Source of the DNA: Owenia fusiformis
Lineage: Eukaryota; Annelida; Polychaeta; Sabellida; Oweniidae
Direction: 5' to 3'
DNA: 64,000 nucleotides
Assembly: GCA_903813345.2 (NCBI GenBank)
Contig: CAIIXF020000004.1
Location: 24,861,985-24,925,984, forward strand
Positions 44,991 through 55,318 of this stretch are shown piece after piece (within the stretch, counting starts at the first letter, position 1; each line of letters begins with the position of its first letter). The position numbers and the translations under genes are program-made. The notes beneath the pieces are model-generated. The model did no database searches. It saw only the letters and a list, made by a program, of their open reading frames with translations, and had not been told where the DNA came from.

Positions 44991-45384
44991 CTCTATGTTC
45001 TCTATTAAAATGAAAACTATCATCATCATATCACGTCCCCTTGCATGGACCTCAGATCCCCTAATAGACATCCCCCAAATGAGTTGATAGGAAATATAGA
45101 ATGCATTGTGATCTATTAGAAAAAAGTCCATCTAGCTATCAGTTTTAATGTTTCCCTTGTCACGTATCATTGCTGTTGATTAATTGGTTATTCTCCATTA
45201 GAAGCCACTTTTACTTTACAGTTTGTTTAGGCCAGGAAAAAAAATATGTTTAGCGTATCATCTTATATAGTGTGGGCTCATGGGCTGAGTAAAATTGTTT
45301 ATTAATTAAGATTGTTATTTTTTTTTTTTATATTTTATTGAATTGTTGTAAGACTGACCACTATAAATAAATAAACTAAACTAT

Positions 45385-45655
45385 GGTCCAGTTATCATTT
45401 TACACAGTTCAGTTATCATTTTACATGGTCCAGTTATCATTTGTTTGACATAGTTCACTTATCATTTCTTACATGGTCCAGTTATCTTTTCACAATATCC
45501 ATTTATCATTTTACAAGGTCCAATTATCATTTTACGTGGTCCTGTTTGCAAATTCATACAGTCTAATTATCATTTTACATGATCCTGTTAGCAAATTTAC
45601 ACAGTCCAGTTATAATTTTATATGGTCCATTTATCATTTTACATGGTCCAATTAT
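45385..45655 (+). repeat. Minisatellite of about 20 bp, copy B
   Basis: Same units as 39010-39345, fewer in number. Confidence 0.9.
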
Positions 45656-46079
45656 AAAACACATCTACCCTGGCATTCCCCTTGTGTCCGCTGACGAATG
45701 TACCCCCTCCCCCCCAAGAAAAACAAACAAACAAACATATCAATCGAATTACTGAAACAGAACATAAAGAGTTAATATAGATTATCTAATAGAACATTAA
45801 CCATAAAAAGTGAAGAAGTATTATTAAGTAATTTTTAGGTAAATAGACTTATTGCTCTTAGAGATGTAAAATGTCAATTATTGGATGTTCTGTCCCATTA
45901 AGCCTAATTTATAGCCTAAAGCCTAATGATACTGACACCTAAGTTTGCCTAATAAGGCATAAGGTTATTTAATAAAAAATCCTGATTTATCAGAGTCTCT
46001 CTTTATCTAATGCTTGAGAGGACATTAGTGTAGTACTTCATAGTTGCTACAGGCTTTAGAATAACACAGTAATATAGAG

Positions 46080-46620
46080 TGATCACCCAATCATTAAAGT
46101 GGGCGCAGCACTTACCTGAGATTATAAAAATAGCATTGCACCCACCTGAAAATTCATATGCACCCATTTGAAAATGAGAAAAAACTATTGATCCCACAAT
46201 GAGTAACTCATAGAAGACAGTCATCTCCCCAGCATTAAAGCAAGTGGGCACAGCACCCACCTGAGATTCTAAGAATAGCATTGCACCCATCTGAAAATCC
46301 ATTTGCACCCATTTGAAAATGAGAAAAAAAGCATGAAAATGGGCATATTTTGAGAAAAACTTGAGAAAAAGTCCTGTGGAGAACATTGAAAGATTGAATT
46401 ATTAAGAATTGACTAATAATTGGAAGGCTTTGGAATAACACAGTAATATAGAGTGATCACCCAAGCATTAAAGTGGGCGCAGCACCCACCTGAGATTCTA
46501 AAAATAGCATTGCACCCACCTGAAAATCCATTTGCACCTATTTGAAAATGGGAAAAAGAGCATAAAAATGGGCATATTTTGACCAATTTCTGTTGTGTAA
46601 ATGAAAATTTTCCTTCCACT
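46080..46620 (-). repeat. Three tandem units with gtgggcgcagcacccacctg
   Basis: Units contain agtgatcaccca, gtgggcgcagcac and attgcacccacctgaaaat. Copy A has one unit (39770-39890). Minus-strand open frames here arise from the repeat. Confidence 0.85.
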
Positions 46621-46880
46621 TGAGAAAAGATCCTGTAGAGAACACTGAAAGATGTTTGTTATGTGCTTAAAATGGGAAAATTGTGTCCTTAAAGGATTGT
46701 CTGATATTGTCAAACCTACATGATCTCCCCCCTCCCCCATTGTCTGTTTCCCTACCCAGAAGAAGTTGAGAATGGTGTCGCCAGCCCTGGTTTATGCATT
46801 TTAATTTTAAGCATTTGCATTTTAGTTTTAGAGGCATGGATGATGGTTATATTAACTCCTCTCTGAATTTGACAAAAAAA

Positions 46881-47999
46881 AATAATCATGGGGCTGAAAA
46901 ATTTAGAACTGTTAATAAATAAATTGTGAAAAAAGAAAAATGGTGCTGCATGAGATGATCTTATTATGACCCTGAAATGAGGTGCCACGGTCATTATACA
47001 GTAAAACACTTTTTTATTTTCCAATTTACTTCCATATAAAGAAACTTGAATTGATTTTATTTTAATTTACCTTTCAAAGTACTTATCACCATGTATTACC
47101 ATGACGGTTACGCCACCTCTGAAAATGAGGTAGGACTGCTACGTTCACTGATTTATCCAATAAAATGGCCACAATGGAATAGAAAGTTAAGGTTGGTGCA
47201 TTATTTTCTACTACTGTGTATCAATGAAAGCATGATGAATGAAAAAGAGTAAGAGGACATGCTGTCTTTCCCATCCACCATTCTTTGCTATCGTTACCAC
47301 AAAATATTGCAAATCGCCTTGACGTAACCGTCACAGTAATACATAGTGCTAATGAAACATGCCCCCTGTTAATGCCTTTATTATTCCCAGAGTAGACATA
47401 TGCTTTACTAATGTGTAATTGGATCTCTCTCTAAGGAAAACATTGGTCAAAATTTATTTGAGTCAATATTATAATGAAGTAAACTATAACTATAAATTAC
47501 ACCTACAGTAAAACCTCTGTGTAGTGAACGTCTATGGAGCCACAAAAATGTGTTCACTGTAGGGAGGTGTTCACTACAGAGGCAGTTTTATACAGAAGTC
47601 AGTGGACTTTGTGCTGAGAAGGGGTGTTCACTAAACACAGGTCATTCACCAGAAAGTGGTGTTCACTAAGACATGTCTTTCTGTATAAATAGCTGGATTG
47701 TTTTCATGATCATGCATGTCATCAGAGAGATGTTATTGTGGACTTTGACTCATCAATAATTATGATTTGATTTCTTTATTAATTATGTATTTCATACATA
47801 TTTTTGGACTTACATCTTTGAGATATGCAAAATTAACCAATCACATAAATAATGCAGCCTAGTTTATAAGTCTCTAAGCACTGATATGTTTTAGTAATGT
47901 TTCACTGTATGACACATAGATTACATACAACTGGCTCTTTATGGCCAACTTATTTAACATCCCTGACGAGTATTTTGTAATCATGCTTATTTCATGGTT
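46881..47999. other. Gene-free region
   Basis: 47090-47330 may be a diverged foldback (catgtattaccatgacggtt ... aaccgtcacagtaatacata, inverted). 47505-47660 begins acagtaaaacctctgtgtag and carries gtgttcact phrases like pogo/Tigger ends. No gene. Confidence 0.5.
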
Positions 48000-48245
48000 T
48001 TTATCTTAGAAATGTGAACAAACTTTGATTTTCTTGCATTTCTATACAATTTAGAGTATTAACTACATGCCTGTTTACTTTATTCCTTGTTAATTCCACA
48101 CTTTTTACTCATTTTACATTTTAAAATATGACCACTGTGACATTTCTAATAAGGTTTCTATCATTTCTATCATTCCTTCAAGACCAGTTAATTATTGACT
48201 GATTAAAAAATGTCATTTGTCTATTAATAATTAACATGATGTCTC
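48000..48245 (+). repeat. Dispersed 'ttttctctccaaaatttga' family
   Basis: Includes gcatttctatacaatttaga, actacatgcctgtttacttt, ttccttgttaattccacact, and an extension (ttattgactgattaaaaaat) shared with 49380-49410. Confidence 0.75.
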
Positions 48246-49224
48246 AGAAGTATATATTTCAATTAGAATTACAGTAATTTTGCATAATATTCATTCTTTT
48301 CAAGAATTTTGTAAGTACAAACCTGTTCAGGGAAATTAACGATTTTTGTGATATTTTACAGAAGCGAAGATTGAGTGAGATTTTTTGAGGCTCTGAGTTC
48401 CAAATAATTTCACAGATGAGTTCCCATTGTTAATAGAATTGCATGATTCTCTAATAAAGATTTAGAGAGATGAGTGCAAACCTTTTGGTGTTTATTTTTC
48501 TTGGAAATTGTATTATGGTTTTGGATAGTATGGGTTTGCTTTCTTTATGACTCGTATACACGTAAATGCTATATTTTTCATACTTGATTCTGTAACAAGT
48601 TTTGGTTCATTCTCTTTGTCACTTGTGTGTACATCATCTTAAAAGCCTCATGTACTGTTGCTGAGAGTATCCACACTGTTATTTGATTTACTTTTGATTT
48701 CATAGCAATGGTTATTTGTTGCTGTGTATATCTATGCATTTTCTACAAAATATGTTACGATGTCATGATATTGGAAATAGTGAAATTTCATCAATATGAA
48801 GCTATTCTTCATGACGTTTTACTCAGTTTTTCTGTAAGGTAAAAAAGGTGAATTATATCAGAGAGACATCCATATGAGAAAAAACTGTCTGATATTTAAT
48901 CTGTTCAAAATTTGACGAGATCAATTGAGATGCATTATCAAAATGTATAAAGAACATAATCTTGAACAGGTTTCATGCGAGAGCCTCTGTGTGTCTTGTG
49001 ATGTAATATATCACTTGTTATCTAAACATTAATTTTGTCATTTTTGGGTCCTTGAATAGCATATTGAATAGAGAGTGGCGTCATATATCTTATACTTTAT
49101 CATTAGGAGTCTTCTTCAGACAAGTACCCTCAACATTTGTAACACTTTAACAAAGGAATATATGATTCTATAGTTAAAGAAACTAAGCAAACGATGACAA
49201 TTGCCCCAAAGACTCAGAAAATGA
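48246..49224. other. Gene-free region
   Basis: No coding segment or repeat that I can support. Confidence 0.3.
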
Positions 49225-49551
49225 TATTCATAACTACAATAATGATTTATATATAGTTTATTTTTTACTATGTGTTATCTGTTTTATTATATGCTGATTT
49301 CAATCGTTTTTATTAACTTAATTTTGCATTTTAAAACATGAACACCGTGGTATTTTGCTCTTAAGTCTTTGTGACTAGTTAGATATTGACTGATTAGAAA
49401 ACATTGTTTGTTTATTAATAATTATTATTTTTAAATCAAAACAAAGCAAAACTTATTATGTAAAGATATAAACCGTCAAAGATAAGGACAAGGCACTATG
49501 TTGAAGGACAAAGTTTAAAAGGTGTATTTTTTCAAAGCAGAAAGATATAAA
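49225..49551 (+). promoter_or_regulatory. Upstream block of cGLR2
   Basis: 49225-49440 is a diverged member of the dispersed family, and 49455-49550 is the leader shared by the three cGLR genes (gataaggacaaggcac, ttgaaggacaaagtttaaaa). The tttaaaag at 49514 could act as a weak TATA-like element. Confidence 0.45.
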
Positions 49552-51030
49552 ATGGCGTATGCAAAGGAAACAGAAGCGCTCCCAAAGTTTACTGGATCAT
49601 GTGTTGAGAGAAGTAACAAAGTGGCAAAACCTATTCCGAAAGACAGCATCCCAAGAGCTAAAGTACAGAGATTAACAGACTTTGTGGACTATGTCTCACA
49701 CCATGTTGACATTAGGAATATATATACTTCTGAAGTACTCAAATGTCAAACATCTTTTGTTGAAAAACTGGTTCAGTCAATCTGTAAAGATGTTGGTGTT
49801 AAAGATTCAGCCTTGAAACTGAATGAGATCATGCGTAGAGGAAGCTACTATGATGGAACTAAAATATTAGAGCCAGATGAGTATGATTTCCTTGCAATAC
49901 TAGCTTTGTTTGATTGTGATGCCATTGAGGTTAAGAATGTGAGTAGAAAGTGTAAATTGACTAGACAGGGGTACTATCACATTAAAGTCAAATGCGAGTC
50001 TTTGAAAGATTCCCTACCTGATATCTGTATTAAGAAGCATAAAGGTGACACTTATATCCAAATAGATCTTGTCCAATCACTGCTACTGGACACTGTTGTG
50101 AACATTCTTAAGAACATGAGTGATGTCAATTTCATTGGATATAGAAATCATTACATAGAAAAAAGAGGAACCACAACTGAATATGAACCTGGTGACATAA
50201 GTGTACATAACGGCCTTCATGGGCCAGGTATTTGGCTTCGTATGCGTGGACCAGTATGTACTGTAGATATTGATCTCTGCTTTGGCATAGAGCTAAAGCC
50301 ACTCAAACTAATGCGAAATTTCCTGGTTCTAAGAGACAGACCTTCATATGGCGATGAATGCCCAGTGAGTCATTGGATGAAATCTGTAGTTATTCCTCCT
50401 GATGACAATGTCTACCAACTAACCCATCCCCATCGAAAACTATTCTTACTATTCAAGTATGCAGCTCATCTACTTGATAACATGGGCATTGTACACTACC
50501 GTCCTACTTCAACTTATGCTCTCAGAACATTGCTGTTGTACCACCAGCAGCAGTGCAAGTCTACTCATTCAGGGGAATGTTTCATGGAGGCTGTTAAGAA
50601 CATGTGTAATGACACTGATACAATTGATCTTCATCAGAATACATTTAGGATACAAGTACCTGATTCCTATAGGATAATATCAGACATAATCTATCCAAAG
50701 AGGGAAATCAGACTATACAGTACTAATTCAATGCCCACACCAGCAATGCTACTCTGGACAATACAACATGTGAGACATACCAGTGACTGTAGCTGGTGGG
50801 AAAGACTACTAGATCCAACATTCATCCACAATGCTACTGCTTCTGACTCAGATGTTCTACACTCTTTAGTAAATGACATGAAAAAAGTGGATGGAAAGCA
50901 TGTAGAACTACCATCATTGAAAGCTTATGATACAAAAGAATCTCAAATCAGCCCATCATATTGGAAGCACCAGGATAAAACTGAAACAATATTAGAGGTT
51001 GAGGTCAACAAGACAAGTATATCAAAGTAA
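49552..51030 (+). CDS. cGAS-like receptor (Mab-21 domain nucleotidyltransferase), cGLR2
   Basis: 492 aa from the ATG at 49552, a single coding exon. N-terminus MAYAKETEALPKFTGS. Nucleotidyltransferase motif GS at 97-98 in GSYYDGTKILEPDEYDF, acids E110/D112, third acid D239 in CTVDIDLCFGIEL. The helical C-lobe has LTHPHRKLFLLFKYAAHLLD and TYALRTLLLYHQQQC. All catalytic positions are kept, so it is probably an active second-messenger synthase acting in the cytosol upstream of STING (family knowledge). The TAA stop overlaps a consensus splice donor (gtaagtaac at 51027). Splicing to the acceptor at 52506 would replace the end by KYEK. It shares leader and 3' structure with cGLR3. Confidence 0.93.
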   Translation: MAYAKETEALPKFTGSCVERSNKVAKPIPKDSIPRAKVQRLTDFVDYVSHHVDIRNIYTSEVLKCQTSFVEKLVQSICKDVGVKDSALKLNEIMRRGSYYDGTKILEPDEYDFLAILALFDCDAIEVKNVSRKCKLTRQGYYHIKVKCESLKDSLPDICIKKHKGDTYIQIDLVQSLLLDTVVNILKNMSDVNFIGYRNHYIEKRGTTTEYEPGDISVHNGLHGPGIWLRMRGPVCTVDIDLCFGIELKPLKLMRNFLVLRDRPSYGDECPVSHWMKSVVIPPDDNVYQLTHPHRKLFLLFKYAAHLLDNMGIVHYRPTSTYALRTLLLYHQQQCKSTHSGECFMEAVKNMCNDTDTIDLHQNTFRIQVPDSYRIISDIIYPKREIRLYSTNSMPTPAMLLWTIQHVRHTSDCSWWERLLDPTFIHNATASDSDVLHSLVNDMKKVDGKHVELPSLKAYDTKESQISPSYWKHQDKTETILEVEVNKTSISK

Positions 51031-51125
51031 GTAACAGTATAATGATTAGAGTAAATATGTAGAACTGATGACAAGCAATGTAATTTTTTCCCAGTACAAT
51101 TTAAAGATGTATTTTTATTTATCAG

Positions 51126-51721
51126 GGGGTCATTAACAGAACTTTCGCAAAGTTGGGAATTCGTAATTCGTAACTTTATGAAATTCATAAATATTTAAAA
51201 AGATACGAATGACTAACGAATTCGTAAAGTTACGAATTGGCCATTAACAGAACACTTTCGTAAGTCATTCATAAGTTTTATCGTTCGTAAACGAATTTCA
51301 AATTGTGACGTCATCTTATATCATTATTTAGTACAAATAGAAATATGATGTCATTTGATATCATTGCGCGCTGTGTTTAAACCTGTCTCCGCGATTTCAA
51401 AGATTCCCAGCTCAGGAACATATTTGCTTATCATGTAAGAATAGGTGGATATTTTAGCTTGAAACTTAGCATGCATATAAAGAACTTTTGCCAACCTGTA
51501 TACCTTATATAAGAACTGGATGAGAAATATGCCATTCGCAAAGTTATGAAAGGGTCTGAGGTACTATTAAAGTTACGAACGAAAGCATACGTGACGTCAT
51601 TTTTTCTTTGCGAATCGTTCGTAACTTTACGAAAGTTCTGTTAATGCACATTTACCAAATTCGTAAAATTAACAATTGACTTGCGAATTCGTAACTTTGC
51701 GAAGGTTCTGTTAATGACCCC
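51126..51721. mobile_element. Harbinger-like MITE with 3-bp target duplication
   Basis: Begins ggggtcattaacagaac and ends gttctgttaatgacccc, exact inverted copies. Internal tttcgcaaagtt/aactttgcgaa phrases extend the pairing. Flanked by CAG (51123-51125 and 51722-51724). The duplicated 3' end at 52245-52262 (ttatttaacagattatt) shows the empty site. The 3-bp duplication and G-rich ends fit PIF/Harbinger. It sits inside the potential 3' intron of cGLR2. Confidence 0.85.
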
Positions 51722-52055
51722 CAGGTAATCACTTTTTTATCAGCAGTGCATGTGCAGAATTTGTGTCTACTTTGTTGTAATCACTTTTCTTATCACCCAA
51801 GTTCATTTTGTTTAATTTTGTCAGTATGTAAGACCGTAAAGTATATAAGGGTGAATGTTATAATTAATAAATAATGATATCAGAAAGTAGAGTGCAATTG
51901 ATATGTGCGCTGTGCTTAAAAAATGTACTCAAGATTTCTAAATAAAGAAGAACCAGAAAAAACTCCCCAAATGTGCGACCAACATTATTTTTCAGACCAT
52001 TAACAAGACACACAACATAGATGCCTAACCTCCAAGAGCCATGACATGTCCTGTT

Positions 52056-52400
52056 ACAAAAAAAGTCAAATTACAATGGAAGCATCAGGATGAAACTGAA
52101 ACAATATTCCAGGTTGACATTAACAATAATCATCAAAGTAAGTAACATTGCTCTCCATACATGGGTTAAATAATTAGAACTGATATCAAACAAAATGACA
52201 TTTATCGATTAACATTTAACAATTATACGTTATAAAGATGTCTTTTTATTTAACAGATTATTACTTTTTATCAGCACTAAATGTGCAGAAGTTGTGTCAA
52301 CATGGCTACGTAAGATACTTTGTTAAATGATTCTTATCTCACAGGTTCATTTTTTCTATGTAGGGTCAAGATGTTTTCACAAGTGCAAACAAAATAGAAT
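52056..52400 (+). pseudogene. Duplicated 3' end of a cGLR gene
   Basis: 52070-52137 matches the last codons of cGLR2 (tggaagcatcaggatgaaac, actgaaacaatatt, atcatcaaa), followed by the same donor, gtaagtaac, at 52138. The downstream non-coding part parallels 51040-51850 without the MITE. It lacks the rest of the gene. It is a tandem partial duplication or a second terminal exon. Confidence 0.8.
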
Positions 52401-52506
52401 GTGTAGCCATTTAAGATCCCCATATTCAGGGTGATCCAAAATCAAAACTATCAAAAATCTGTAATAATTTATTCAATGTCTATATGCTATCAATTTTATT
52501 TTTCAG

Positions 52507-52850
52507 GTACGAAAAATGAGCCCTTACATGAGCCTACAAACTAGTACTATAGATGTCTATTTAGTATTAATGAGCGATGACACTGAGCAAGAGTTTGAGG
52601 ACCTGAATCACTAGACTAATTCTAGACTACTCTGATAAAAGACTTTTTGAACTGTTATCAGACCATTGTTTATGACTTTTATGATACTTCAAAGTTGTAG
52701 ACACTCGATTGGAAACCATGTTTTGCACTCTGAATCAGCTGTAAAAGCTCTGTTTTGAAATCCCAAAATATTGCTTCATATCTATAAGGATAAGCGACTG
52801 AAAATCTGTAAATATTTTATTGTTTATTTCAAGCCCATTTTGTTTATTGT
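52507..52850 (+). other. Probable 3' terminal exon region of cGLR2
   Basis: The acceptor atttttcag at 52498-52506 precedes gtacgaaaaatgagcccc-like sequence, parallel to the 3' exon of cGLR3 (ttttccag|gtatgaaaagatgc at 57237). Later phrases (ggaaaccatg, cccaaaatattgcttcat) also match cGLR3's tail region. Mostly untranslated. Confidence 0.5.
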
Positions 52851-53721
52851 TCTTTGGGTTCTTATCTTTAAAGGAATAAACCTTAAACTTAACATATGTG
52901 CCATGAGCTCCAAACTTACTGATAGTGTTGAAGTTTTATTATATAAAGCACTGTGGGCAAGGTGACATAACCCCAATACATGCCAAACAAAACTGGACTA
53001 ATTTAAGTATCTATGCAACAACCTTCTTTTTTGGGCTACTTTCTATAGCATTGTGTTTTGTGTTTATCATTCATTATGTCATGAACAATCCAAAACTGTG
53101 TCTACTGTTTAACTAAGAAAATACATAACTGAGACAGTTGAGGGAAAACCAAATGAGAGATATAAAAAGAATTTACTGAACTATCATTATCTCAACAAGT
53201 AAATGTTCATATGCAAAAGATACCCGAGTTCATAGATAAGTCAGCTTTGTGATGATTTCAGTATGAATGATTTGTCCCTTGGTGTTGTGTTCTCAGATTG
53301 TTATAATTGTACTTGAAAGGTAGGGGTTTATTTTTCATATGACTCTTTACTCTTAGATGTTTTCTTTTTCTTGCTGTGTTCTGTAACAATTTTTGGCCCT
53401 TTCTCTCTGGCATCAGTTGATACATATTTACAGTTAAGCAGCTCCACCCCCATTGTAGATGCATATCACACCCAAGGTCACAAATCAATTCAAACCCACC
53501 ACACTTACATTTTTCTCAACCAAATAGTGAGCAGAAAGAAACAAATTACAATGTTGTTTCTTTGGTCAATTCTGGGTAAAAGATGAAGTCAGAAAAATGA
53601 CCAAGATAGAAAACCATCTGTCTGACATTGACAAGCTCTTGTTGGTTCAGCTAGTTCTTTTGAAAATCAAATACATGTAAATGCAAAAGATAGATATCAG
53701 TATGATTTATGTTTATACATA
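52851..53721. other. Gene-free region
   Basis: Two short open frames (52771-52965, 52925-53116) include a hydrophobic run but have no start context or family match that I recognise. The rest holds no feature I can support. Confidence 0.3.
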
Positions 53722-54782
53722 CAGGGTGTTCCATATGTTTCAGGAATGATGCTGTGTTTTATTGGTTTTCTTTTCAATCTAACTGAATTTTTGACACAAT
53801 GTGTCTACACATGTTTTGAATAAGTTAGGAAAGTTTCATATCGTGAAGCTCAGTAGTCTTAATTATATGGTTGCTATAGTAACCTAGGGGTAGGGTAGGT
53901 GGAGCAGGTATAACAACGCGCAAAGTATATGAAATATTTGTAAAAATAGTTTTTTTTGTACGAAGTGTGACTAAGTATTAGGTTGTCAGAGTTGGATCAA
54001 ACTTGTCAGTAATTAAACAAAAATGAAGGTGGATTCCAAGAAAGTAAAAAATGTCATCACCCTTGATCACATCACAATTTAAACACCTGTCATGTCATGA
54101 GTCACAAAGGAGAATAAACACAGGTCATTTTGGACGAACGGCCATCTTGAAAAGTGAAAAAGTCATTAGCAAAGGAAAACTTTGACTTAGGCAACAGACA
54201 ACAATCTGTGACAAGACATGACAAGTGTGAATAACAGTTTTCTGCAGCAGACACAATTAAGCTCCTGATGAATGCACATGGGGAGTCAATGATGGTAACC
54301 TCTAGAGTGTATGATTGGTACAAGCGGTTCAAATCTGGAAGGGAAGCTGAGACCGATTATCCAAAATGTTGATTTCTGAGAACAGTGAGAGCGCTACCTA
54401 ATGCGGAAGGGATAGATGCTGAAATAATGATGATGGCTAATAAAGGGTGTGATAACATTTTTAATTTCCAGGAATCCACCTTTATTCTTTTTAATTTCCA
54501 ACAAGTTTGATGCGACTATGACAAATTAATACTTTGAACACTTTATACAAAAACTACTAATTTTACAAAAATGTCATGTTTTGCGTGTTGTTACACCTGC
54601 TCCACCTAACCTACCCCTAGGTTACTATAGCAACCCTATTATTCAGTCTACTGAGCTTCATGATATGAAACTTTTCCAACTTATTCACAACATATTTGGA
54701 CACATTTTGTTAAAATATCAGCTAGATTGATAAGAAAACCAATAAAATACAGCATCATTCCTGAAACATATGGAACACCCTG
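53722..54782. mobile_element. mariner element with about 190-bp inverted ends, defective
   Basis: Flanked by TA. Left end cagggtgttccatatgtttc and right end gaaacatatggaacaccctg are exact inverses. The pairing continues for about 190 bp (e.g. aacctaggggtagggtaggt mirrored). 1,061 bp in total. The interior has a relic of mariner transposase. Too short and too broken to be autonomous. Confidence 0.92.
54253..54372 (+). pseudogene. mariner transposase fragment
   Basis: The frame reads TIKLLMNAHGE, then VTSRVYDWYKRFKSGRE, the helix-turn-helix segment typical of mariner transposases (family form RVFxWYKRFKxGRE). It is closed by a TGA at 54370-54372. The catalytic D,D34D part is missing. Confidence 0.85.
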
Positions 54783-54879
54783 TACATATATCTAAGCATG
54801 AGTGCCAAAGGGAAAGGACCAAAAGTTGGAATGGAACTTAGCATGAAAAAGCCCTATGTTTAAGATAAATCACAACATG

Positions 54880-55151
54880 TCTGTTTGTTTTGTTTCTTGA
54901 TGATTCTAACTCTATTTTCCACTCTATTTTTCATTTTACCATTATATTTTTCTCAGAGACTTCAAGACCAGCTTAATAATTAATAGATCAAAAGAATGCC
55001 AATATCTTATTAATAATAAATCTGATTTTTAAAAATCAAATCAAAATGAAACTAATATTACTCAATATTATGCACTGAATAGTTGAAGATAAAACAGTAT
55101 CTTGAATGTCAAAGTTTAAAAGTGTATCTATTCAAGGTAGAAGAATACAAA
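54880..55151 (+). promoter_or_regulatory. Upstream block of cGLR3
   Basis: 54880-55045 is a diverged member of the dispersed family, and 55040-55150 is the shared cGLR leader (tgaagataaaacag, cttgaatgtcaaagtttaaa). Confidence 0.45.
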
Positions 55152-55292
55152 ATGCTGTATGCAACAAGTGAAGCAAGGACACAAGCATTATTACAGTATA
55201 CATTCATTGGACCATATACAGTTTTGTATTCTCTTGTTTGGGTCTACTTATCACTTGGAAATCGGTCGATAAAACTGATTGTGAAACTCTGA
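55152..55292 (+). other. Upstream ORF derived from the old cGLR start
   Basis: 46 codons beginning MLYATSEARTQALLQYT and stopping at TGA 55290. The first residues align with the start of cGLR2 (MAYAKETEAL, then the T-G/IGPY motif). It is the decayed ancestral start of cGLR3; the protein now begins downstream. It could lower translation of cGLR3. Confidence 0.6.
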
Positions 55293-55318
55293 GATTCAGG
55301 ATATAGTTCAGTTTCAAA

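Larger units (their letters stand above)
42168..46880 (+). repeat. Segmental duplication, copy B
   Basis: Counterpart of 37578-40200, longer because of two insertions (42310-42800 and 43270-44057) and local tandem expansions at 44400-44990 and 46080-46620. A and B bracket cGLR1, consistent with unequal exchange having shaped this locus. Confidence 0.95.

Noticed and set aside
52771-53116. Two small open frames with a membrane-like stretch
   Set aside because: They overlap the region that parallels the cGLR3 3' UTR, and lack splice sites and family resemblance. A hydrophobic run is common in AT-rich DNA.
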